A DNA stretch of 64,000 nucleotides. Origin: Spirochaetales bacterium (GTDB lineage: Bacteria > Spirochaetota > Spirochaetia > UBA9216). Below are positions 1 through 6,055 of the stretch, in pieces (position 1 is the first letter of the stretch; each line of letters opens with the position of its first letter). Location of the stretch: NCBI GenBank assembly GCA_016839055.1, contig JAEKNX010000013.1, positions 1 through 64,000 on the forward strand, read 5' to 3'. The notes beneath the pieces are model-generated. The model did not search any database. It saw only the letters and a list, made by a program, of their open reading frames with translations, and was not told the origin of the DNA. Position numbers and translations under genes: made by a program.

Positions 1-459
1 AATTCTTTACTTTTCAAGCAGTTTCCAAACGAAAAGTTTGCGGGAAGTGTTCCGGATTTAATGCGGGAATCAACAGATGCCAGCTTCTCAACCCTGAACA
101 ACTGGACATTGTCAGACGATGCCATTCCCCGCATACAGTCTGATAATGTATATGAAGGAAGTAATGCAGTGCAGTTCGGATCTATTGATAGCTATGGGGA
201 CGACAGTAGTTTTGAAGTTATAGTTAATGTGAAAAAAGCCAGCGTAATTTCATTCTATGCGTTAAAAAACAATAATATCGGGACTTTAAGATTCGATGTG
301 GATGGCTACTCGAAATTATCTACCTCATCAACTATAAGCCCATGGACTAAATATAGCTACAGTCTAAGTGCCGGAGTTCATACACTTAAATGGTATTATT
401 ATAAATATTCTTCAACGGCGGAAAATGTGTATATCGATGATATAACCATAAGCCCTTAA
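1..459 (+). CDS. C-terminal part of a secreted beta-sandwich (carbohydrate-binding-like) protein, 5' end outside window
   Basis: The reading frame is open from the first base, so the ATG at 61 is probably internal and the gene starts before the window. The visible 152 residues are rich in Ser, Tyr, Asn and aromatic residues. They alternate short hydrophobic and polar segments and end in VYIDDITISP, a typical closing strand of jelly-roll or concanavalin-like domains (MAM or CBM type) at the C-terminus of secreted proteins. No catalytic motif is visible in this piece. A hairpin at 482-510 may end the transcript. The fold is inferred from residue pattern and the function is unknown. Confidence 0.6.
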   Translation, partial: NSLLFKQFPNEKFAGSVPDLMRESTDASFSTLNNWTLSDDAIPRIQSDNVYEGSNAVQFGSIDSYGDDSSFEVIVNVKKASVISFYALKNNNIGTLRFDVDGYSKLSTSSTISPWTKYSYSLSAGVHTLKWYYYKYSSTAENVYIDDITISP

Positions 460-481
460 TCTATAGGAAGAAGATTGTTAA

Positions 482-510
482 GGCTTCAGGTAGGAGCCCT
501 GCCTGAAGCC
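482..510 (+). terminator. Hairpin downstream of the first gene
   Basis: A perfect 9-bp stem, GGCTTCAGG at 482-490 with CCTGAAGCC at 502-510, has an 11-nt loop and starts 22 bp after the stop codon at 459. No T-run follows, so it is either a weak terminator or the left edge of the repeat array that begins at 511. Confidence 0.4.
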
Positions 511-720
511 CATATCCATGGCCAATAATCTTCAATATCTTATCCGTGAACCGCTACAGAGCCTCGCATACAATCCGTGTGACCACATATCTGGGCAGCC
601 TATATCCGTGGCCAATAATCTTCAATATCTTATCCGTGAACCGCTACAGAGCCGCGCATGCAATCCGCGTGACTACATAGCTGGGCAGCCTATATCCGTG
701 GCCAATAATCTTCAATATCA
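511..720. repeat. Tandem repeat, 90-bp period, about 2.3 copies
   Basis: Copies begin at 511, 601 and 691 and keep an exact 90-bp spacing, for example GCCAATAATC at 521, 611 and 701. Copies 1 and 2 differ at only a few positions and the third stops after about 30 bp. The core contains CCGTGGCCAATAAT and CGTGAACCGCTAC. Related pieces occur in other intergenic stretches (1708-1745 and 15687-15760), so this looks like a dispersed non-coding repeat that was amplified locally. The open frame across it at 518-772 is a by-product of the period being a multiple of three. Confidence 0.75.
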
Positions 721-749
721 GAATATCGGCTGTCGCCTCCTGTACTTAT

Positions 750-1133
750 TTACAGCCGATTCTCTTCTATAAATAAGTTCTCCTTGGCCCATGAATGCAT
801 TATTGCCATCACCTTTAGAAAATCTCTGCCTTTTGAAGTTAGACTGTATTCCACCTTGGGTGGTACTTGATTATATGATTTTCGTTTAACAATGCCGCTC
901 TCAACTAATTCCTTTAATTGGGACGTCAGCGGCCCCTGCTTCACATTAGGTATTTTTCTCTGTAATTGCGAAAATCTTACAGGATCTTTTCGGAGCAGCC
1001 AGATAATGAGCAGCTTCCATTTACCTCTGATTATCTGCTGAGTCGAACAGATATAGCACATATCATCCTTGACTTCATCCGGAAAGGGGCACGAAATGCA
1101 TTCGTCCTGCAGAGTTTTCAAGTTCTTCTTCAT
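750..1133 (-). CDS. HxlR-family winged-helix transcriptional regulator
   Basis: This 127-residue protein matches the small HxlR/MarR-like family in length and layout. After a Cys-containing N-terminus comes the winged helix with the characteristic GKWKLLIIWLL segment, FSQLQRKIP, then LTSQLKELVESGIV and a wing ending EYSLTSKG. Two CxxC-like cysteine pairs near the N-terminus (residues 13-16 and 26-29) could sense redox state or electrophiles, as seen in some HxlR members such as HypR and YodB. It is transcribed divergently from the flavin-type split-barrel gene at 1261, the usual arrangement for a regulator and its target. It is therefore likely to bind the shared intergenic region and repress the neighbour. 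Confidence 0.85.
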   Translation of the reverse strand: MKKNLKTLQDECISCPFPDEVKDDMCYICSTQQIIRGKWKLLIIWLLRKDPVRFSQLQRKIPNVKQGPLTSQLKELVESGIVKRKSYNQVPPKVEYSLTSKGRDFLKVMAIMHSWAKENLFIEENRL

Positions 1134-1197
1134 AAATTGTCCTCAAGCTTGACTTAAGTGTGTAGTCACATTATTAGTACTTAGTCATAAAATACTG

Positions 1198-1230
1198 CGT
1201 ACTTGTGTAAATAAGTATATAGGATATAAT
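1198..1230 (+). promoter_or_regulatory. Promoter with overlapping inverted repeat, upstream of the split-barrel gene
   Basis: A perfect -10 box TATAAT lies at 1225-1230 with a weak -35 TTGTGT at 1203-1208 (16-bp spacer). An inverted repeat TACTT...AAGTA ending near 1217 covers the -35, and a further TACTT lies upstream near 1179. This would be a plausible operator for the divergent HxlR regulator. No binding data can be seen; this is inference from position and symmetry. Confidence 0.45.
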
Positions 1231-1260
1231 ACCCCTCATTAAAGTCAAAGGATGTACATA

Positions 1261-1644
1261 ATGGTAAAATTACCAAAAATTATCAGAGATGAGTGGGAGA
1301 AAAAAATAAAAGCCCCGATTGTAACTACTGTAGACAGTATGGGTCAGGCTAACTCTATCTACGCTTCCTGTGTTTCAATATTTGATGAGAAAAAAATACT
1401 CATTGCCAATAACTATTTTGATAAGACCTTGTCTAACATAAAGACCGGCTGCAAGGGTAATATTCTCTTTCTAACTGAAGAAGGCAATTCATATCAATTA
1501 AAGGGTACTTTTACCCATATGACAGAGGGCGAAATGTTTGATGATATGAAAAGCTGGAATCCTGAAAAACTCCCGGGAGTCGGTGTAGCCGTTCTGGAAG
1601 TAGAATCCATATACTCAGGAAACAAAGAAATAAAGATCGATTAA
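1261..1644 (+). CDS. Pyridoxamine 5'-phosphate oxidase-like FMN-binding split-barrel protein
   Basis: The protein is 127 residues from the ATG at 1261. An alternative ATG at 1252 would abut the AAAGG ribosome site at 1247-1251, whereas 1261 leaves a normal 9-base gap. The sequence reads like a small flavin reductase / PNPOx-like split barrel. It has APIVTTVDSMGQANSIYASCVSIF (quoted only to show the beta-hairpin pair near residues 16-39 in part: APIVTT, SIYASC), then KKILIANNYFDKTLSNI, the family-typical strand and helix that line the FMN site. Such proteins bind FMN or F420-like cofactors and often act on quinones or nitro compounds. It lies divergent from an HxlR regulator, a pairing common for electrophile-responsive flavoproteins. 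Substrate unknown. Confidence 0.75.
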   Translation: MVKLPKIIRDEWEKKIKAPIVTTVDSMGQANSIYASCVSIFDEKKILIANNYFDKTLSNIKTGCKGNILFLTEEGNSYQLKGTFTHMTEGEMFDDMKSWNPEKLPGVGVAVLEVESIYSGNKEIKID

Positions 1645-1667
1645 TTACATTTATATTTGAAAAGTCA

Positions 1668-1697
1668 GAGCCTGCGAACTTTTTACTTTGCAGGCTC
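1668..1697 (+). terminator. Hairpin after the split-barrel gene
   Basis: GAGCCTGC at 1668-1675 pairs with GCAGGCTC at 1690-1697 (8-bp stem, 14-nt loop), 24 bp past the stop codon. Only a short T/A-rich tail follows, so terminator strength is uncertain. Confidence 0.45.
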
Positions 1698-1707
1698 ATT
1701 AATCTAC

Positions 1708-1745
1708 CGGCCCCCACTGCGCCGCAGCCCATCTCCGTTGATACG
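1708..1745. repeat. Dispersed repeat piece (GCCGCAGCCCAT-TCCGTT family)
   Basis: The segment CTGCGCCGCAGCCCATCTCCGTT resembles the piece at 15731-15753 and, more loosely, the CAGCC-TATATCCGTGG core of the 90-bp array at 511-720. All lie between genes. No function can be assigned. Confidence 0.45.
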
Positions 1746-1767
1746 AGGGAATTACTCTGTAGAGCGG

Positions 1768-2163
1768 CTATACCGTGTAATCAGTATAATCCTTAAGAGC
1801 CCTATTGTCCGCAAAGCCGTATTTCCTGATAACTTCATCAATATCCTTTCTGCTATCCTCTGGTATATCCGTTATAAGCCCTCCCTGACAGAAGTATTTC
1901 GGGTTTTGGTCAGGTTTGGTCCATAATAATTCAATATGCAGATCGGCGAATTCTCTGTTAAAACTTTCAGATTCAGGCAGCTTCAGTTTTATATGTATTC
2001 CCATGTCCGTTCTAAGCCTGGTCTCGGAGATTATCATTATCCCGTTTTCAGACATGTCTCCGAGCCATCCAATCTCAGTCCCTTTTTCGGCATCGAGGAC
2101 ATTAAGATACATTATTATATGCCTTCTAATTGGAACATCACGCGAATCCGAATGTTTTGACAT
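1768..2163 (-). CDS. PilZ-domain protein, predicted c-di-GMP receptor
   Basis: The start is taken at 2163, where AGGAGG precedes the ATG by four bases; the longer frame to 2196 lacks a site and would run into the upstream gene. The 131-residue product is essentially one PilZ domain. The arginine segment RDVPIRRH near the N-terminus and the strand motif DMSENG (D/NxSxxG) about 30 residues later are the two loops that contact cyclic di-GMP in this family. It is the last gene of the chemosensory run at 1768-15465, 29 bp after the hydrogenase-type receptor. This position suggests that its output is tied to that pathway, possibly in surface motility or exopolysaccharide, but the effector is unknown. 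Confidence 0.8.
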   Translation of the reverse strand: MSKHSDSRDVPIRRHIIMYLNVLDAEKGTEIGWLGDMSENGIMIISETRLRTDMGIHIKLKLPESESFNREFADLHIELLWTKPDQNPKYFCQGGLITDIPEDSRKDIDEVIRKYGFADNRALKDYTDYTV

Positions 2164-2192
2164 GTTTCCTCCTATACTCCCTATACTACTTT

Positions 2193-4184
2193 TCAACTGT
2201 TGAAATGGTCTATATCGGCTGTCAGCTGCTGCAGGTCATGCAGAGTTGATTCAAAATTATTAATCTGACTTCCTATCATGCCGTTTATATGCTCATATGA
2301 TGTTTCAGACTGCAGCAGAAGTTTCTGAAAAACCTCCTGCATGAGTGAGGATAATTCCCATCCTTCTTTTATTTTTTCCGACTCTTCCTGTCCCGCGTAT
2401 ACAAGATTACTTGACGATTGCTGAATTTCCTTAATCCGTTTTCTGATTTCCTGGGTAGAAAGAACTGTATTATCTGCCAGCCGTCTTATTTCGGAGGCTA
2501 CAATCTCAAAATTCTTGCCCTTCTCTCCGGCTGATGAAGCTTCAAGCTCGGCATTGAAGGCGATAATTTTAGTCTGCGCGGCAATACCATTAATAATACC
2601 GACAATCTCCCAGATTCCCTCTATCTGATCTCCAAGATTCTGGATACCCCCGATAGTGTCGTTGCTGGTTTCCTGTATTTCCGTCATCTTAAGTATCGTG
2701 TCCTCTATATATGAGACGCCGTTATTGACAATATCCTTATTCTCCTTCGACAGATCGAATATTTTCGCTATTCCGCTTTTGCTCTCTTCCCCGTTTTTTT
2801 CATCTCCCGATAAGACCATAACGAAATTCATTATATTAGTAATTGATTCTTTGAGTCGCCTTGTAAGCAGAGACGACATCTCTTTTCTGTTCAGACGCTC
2901 ATAATGAAAACAATTTTCAACCTTATTAAGATTATTAAAGATTGCAATTGCCATGCCTCTACAGCTGCCGTATCCGCAGGCTCCGCAGTTGAGGTGATCC
3001 TTTTCGATATATTTATGAAGCTCTTTATAGACAACCGTTAGTTCCGCGTCATCCGGATAGATGATATTATTCTGGCTGCTGCGGTCGATATATGATCTGT
3101 CGTATAAATTCTTTTTCCAGTATTTATTAACTGTCCGTCTGACCCTCGCCGCAGCCCCGGCTTTGGTTCGAATGCCTTTATAACGTGCCTGCATCTGAAG
3201 ATTTCTCTGTTCAACAGCATATTCAATATCATCCGGCGATTTTCCGATATTCATTGTGCCAGGTCCGCCGTTGCATCCTAGCTCACAATTAAGGCAGTCA
3301 ATTACGGCCGGCACCTTTCCGCCTTCTATCGAATCCGTCAGATGATCCAGATAATTATAGATTATATCCGGTCCTTCGATTTTCCTAGTTCCTCTGCTCA
3401 CCTTCGGAGCTTCCCGCTCAAGTGTCCTCATAAGCCCTCCGGGAGTGGAGAAAAGAACGGCGCGTTCTGCTGCTGAATTCATGAAATCTACGTCGTTATA
3501 GATTGAGAGGTCCAGATTATTATCGGTTAAATATGAAGAAATAGACTTGTATGTGATATTAAAATCACCAAATCCTGTTTCATCAAATTCTCGTTTTTTG
3601 GCATAGCATGGAGAAATCACCGCGACCTTGTATGAAGAATATTTTTTATAATATTCCTTAATCATTTTTATTGTATGAAGCATAGGGCTGTCAGCCGGAG
3701 CAAGAAAAGGAAGCAGTTCCGGTTTATAGGTTTCTATATATGTCACAATAGCCGGGCAGGGCTGGGATATCACTGTTTTAGGTTTGTTTTTCTTTACATG
3801 CTCAAGATAGCTTTTGATGGTAAGTTCCGCTCCGAAACTTACATCGAAAAAGGCGGAGACTCCGAGGGTTTTCAGCCATCCATTGAGCTTCAGGTATTCA
3901 CCCGGGAAATTCGAGGCTGCAGCCGGCGCTGTTATTGCTATTATCCTGTCGCCGTTATTGCAGGCATCCAGGAATATGGAAAAATCATCCAGACCATATC
4001 TCGCTTCATGTGTGCAGGCTGTAATACAGCTTCCACAGCCGATGCAGAGCTGTTCATTTATAGTAACATGGTCACCGCTACCGTCATTACAGAATTTAAC
4101 CGGACAGGCACCTATACAGGCATGGCAGTTTACACATTTATCTTTATCAACCTCTACTATCTTTCGTAAACCTTTATCATTCAT
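2193..4184 (-). CDS. [FeFe]-hydrogenase-like sensor fused to a methyl-accepting chemotaxis signalling domain
   Basis: This 663-residue soluble protein has no membrane segment. Residues 8-60 form a two-cluster ferredoxin domain (CxxCxxCxxxC at 17-27 and 47-57). Residues about 75-330 form a hydrogenase large-subunit domain with the H-cluster cysteines present: C143 (QPCP), C193 (SPCYAKK), C300 and C304 (NCELGCNGG). In catalytic enzymes L1 is TSCCP and L2 starts MPC. Here the proton-transfer Cys is Pro and the Met is Ser, as expected of sensory rather than catalytic forms. A further FeS domain (C400, C403, C408, C425; CGACGYGSC) precedes a coiled-coil MCP signalling region (about 450-663) with the tip QTKIIAFNAELEA. 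The likely role is cytoplasmic H2 or redox sensing that controls the CheA encoded two genes upstream. The hydrogenase fold is certain; the ligand is inferred. Confidence 0.88.
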   Translation of the reverse strand: MNDKGLRKIVEVDKDKCVNCHACIGACPVKFCNDGSGDHVTINEQLCIGCGSCITACTHEARYGLDDFSIFLDACNNGDRIIAITAPAAASNFPGEYLKLNGWLKTLGVSAFFDVSFGAELTIKSYLEHVKKNKPKTVISQPCPAIVTYIETYKPELLPFLAPADSPMLHTIKMIKEYYKKYSSYKVAVISPCYAKKREFDETGFGDFNITYKSISSYLTDNNLDLSIYNDVDFMNSAAERAVLFSTPGGLMRTLEREAPKVSRGTRKIEGPDIIYNYLDHLTDSIEGGKVPAVIDCLNCELGCNGGPGTMNIGKSPDDIEYAVEQRNLQMQARYKGIRTKAGAAARVRRTVNKYWKKNLYDRSYIDRSSQNNIIYPDDAELTVVYKELHKYIEKDHLNCGACGYGSCRGMAIAIFNNLNKVENCFHYERLNRKEMSSLLTRRLKESITNIMNFVMVLSGDEKNGEESKSGIAKIFDLSKENKDIVNNGVSYIEDTILKMTEIQETSNDTIGGIQNLGDQIEGIWEIVGIINGIAAQTKIIAFNAELEASSAGEKGKNFEIVASEIRRLADNTVLSTQEIRKRIKEIQQSSSNLVYAGQEESEKIKEGWELSSLMQEVFQKLLLQSETSYEHINGMIGSQINNFESTLHDLQQLTADIDHFNS

Positions 4185-4195
4185 ATTATCACCTT

Positions 4196-6043
4196 TTATT
4201 TAAAATCAAGCGTCAGCGAACCATCCCAGTTTTCGGGCGGGGTTTTTAAAAACTCTTCACATCTGCCTATAAATGTCTCAACAACAGTATCTTCGGGTAT
4301 GAGTTTGTGCAGCCCGGTAAAGTACTCAAGAGCTGACGTGAAATTGCCAAGACGGTACATCTTATACGCCTTCTTGTACTCTTTTAAATATTCAGGCTCA
4401 ATAAGCCTTGAATCGAATTCAACAGCAAACAGACTCGTCGCGATATCCTTGCCTTTCACTTTTACAAAATCTATCTCCCGGAGCGGGAATCCGTCTTTCA
4501 GCTTATCTTTCATTTCTTCTGAAACAAGAATTTCTCTTTTATAGTGTTTTGTCAGACTCTCGAGCCTGGCCGCTAGATTAACCGTATCACCAATAGCCGT
4601 ATAATCAAATTTTGTCGAGGATCCTATATTTCCGACGATAGCATCCCCTTCGTGAAGACCTATTCCAATCCGGAATCCTGGTTCCGGAATGTTCATTCCA
4701 TCTGTGGTAATAGTCGGCAGAGCCTCTATCATTTCTATCGATGCTTTCGCGGCTCTAACGGCATTGTCTTCATAGCTTATTGGAGCTCCGAAAATTGCAA
4801 AAATGGCATCGCCGATGAATTTATCAATATTGCCGCCGTACTTTTTAATGATTGCTACCTGAGTGTCAAAATAACGGTTAAGAAAACTTACTACCTGTTC
4901 CGGAGTATTGGTCTCAGAAATTGTGGTAAATGCGCGGATATCGGAAAATAGCACAACTATATTGCGTTTTTCGCCGACCATAAGATCCTTATCCGATTCC
5001 TTTTCAACCAGGTCGTTTATAATTTCTTCAGGAACGAATTTCGAAAATACATGCCGAATTTTATCTTTCATCTCCAGAACTTCTTTGTAGAGAAGCGAAT
5101 TCTCTACAACCATTCCGGCCCCGTCGGCGAAGATTCGGATATTACCGGTAATATAATCTGAATAATAATTATTCGAAAAATTACCGAGATGCAGAGTACC
5201 TACAACCTTTCCGCCCTTGCCCATCAGATTAAAACAGGAATAGGAGCTGATTTTTTTATTGTCGATTCTTTCTTTCTCGAAATCATCTCTTGTATCAATA
5301 CTGAAGATTGTCTTTTCTACATCCTCAAGATTAAGCCCCTGAAAGCTTTCATAGAAATCATTGAGGCAAATTTGCTGAAAATCTTCAAGATCTGATCTGA
5401 ATACATTTTCATTAACTCGTGCATATGAATATGGCCTCTTTTTATATTCGAGCATCAATATGCAGATATGGCTTTCACATACTTTATTAAGCAGAAATAT
5501 TATCTCTCTAATCGTGTCCTGTAGCGACCGCATAGATGAATGACTTATTTCTCCGAGAAGGTTATTGATTGTGGAATTAAAAAGCTGAACATCAAGTGTC
5601 AGGCCTATCATCTCGAATATTCTGTCTCTTGTAAGCGTGGAGGCCTCCTCCTTAATCGCATCGACGCTGTATTGTGGGTGGTCTAAAAGCGTCCTGACTT
5701 TTTCAAGCAGCAGATCCAGGTTATCAAAGTCCTTTGTAACAAAATCATCTGCCCCGCAGGATATTGCCCAATACTTATCGCGATCATCTGAAAGACTGGT
5801 ATGCATCAGAATTGGAATATCCTTAACCCATCTTCTTGATTTCAGCAGACGGCTCGCCTGATATCCCTGCATAATGGGCATTTCCACATCCATGATAATC
5901 AAGTCGGGGATCATATTATAAGCCTTCTCGATCCCTTCAACCCCGTTGCAGGCCCTCTCTATCTCATATCCGTTTTCTTCCAGAAACTGCGTTAGTACGC
6001 CCGAGACAAGGTCAGAATCATCAACTATTAATATTCTATTCAT
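4196..6043 (-). CDS. Response regulator fused to class III adenylate cyclase (REC-GAF-like-CYC)
   Basis: The 615-residue protein starts with a receiver domain (residues 1-120; acidic DD at 8-9, phospho-acceptor D52 in IIMDVEMP). A central region of about 160-320 looks GAF-like. A helix with FSKFVPEEII, typical just before cyclase domains, follows. The cyclase domain (about 355-545) keeps both metal aspartates (FSDIRAFT and FIGDAIFAIFG), the purine lysine (NIDKF) and YTAIGDTVN. There Thr stands where mammalian-type enzymes have Asp, the class IIIb pattern linked to bicarbonate-responsive cyclases. A C-terminal tail resembles TPR helices. It lies between cheA and the hydrogenase receptor with gaps near 12 bp. 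It is therefore the obvious output of this Che pathway: phosphoryl transfer to D52 would change cAMP synthesis. That link is inferred. Confidence 0.88.
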   Translation of the reverse strand: MNRILIVDDSDLVSGVLTQFLEENGYEIERACNGVEGIEKAYNMIPDLIIMDVEMPIMQGYQASRLLKSRRWVKDIPILMHTSLSDDRDKYWAISCGADDFVTKDFDNLDLLLEKVRTLLDHPQYSVDAIKEEASTLTRDRIFEMIGLTLDVQLFNSTINNLLGEISHSSMRSLQDTIREIIFLLNKVCESHICILMLEYKKRPYSYARVNENVFRSDLEDFQQICLNDFYESFQGLNLEDVEKTIFSIDTRDDFEKERIDNKKISSYSCFNLMGKGGKVVGTLHLGNFSNNYYSDYITGNIRIFADGAGMVVENSLLYKEVLEMKDKIRHVFSKFVPEEIINDLVEKESDKDLMVGEKRNIVVLFSDIRAFTTISETNTPEQVVSFLNRYFDTQVAIIKKYGGNIDKFIGDAIFAIFGAPISYEDNAVRAAKASIEMIEALPTITTDGMNIPEPGFRIGIGLHEGDAIVGNIGSSTKFDYTAIGDTVNLAARLESLTKHYKREILVSEEMKDKLKDGFPLREIDFVKVKGKDIATSLFAVEFDSRLIEPEYLKEYKKAYKMYRLGNFTSALEYFTGLHKLIPEDTVVETFIGRCEEFLKTPPENWDGSLTLDFK

Positions 6044-6055
6044 TACCAGCCCCGC

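Noticed and set aside
511-720. Possible CRISPR array
   Set aside because: The 90-bp units are nearly identical throughout with no variable spacers, and no cas gene is present in the window.
518-772. 84-codon frame across the 90-bp tandem repeats
   Set aside because: The period is a multiple of three, so the frame is repetitive by construction; no ribosome site and no protein-like features.
1657-2203. Plus-strand frames opposite the PilZ gene
   Set aside because: Antisense to a gene with a clear AGGAGG site and PilZ motifs; the frames have no family features.
2193-4184. Catalytic [FeFe]-hydrogenase
   Set aside because: The L1 proton-transfer Cys and the L2 Met are replaced, and the protein is fused to a chemoreceptor signalling domain, so a sensor role fits better.
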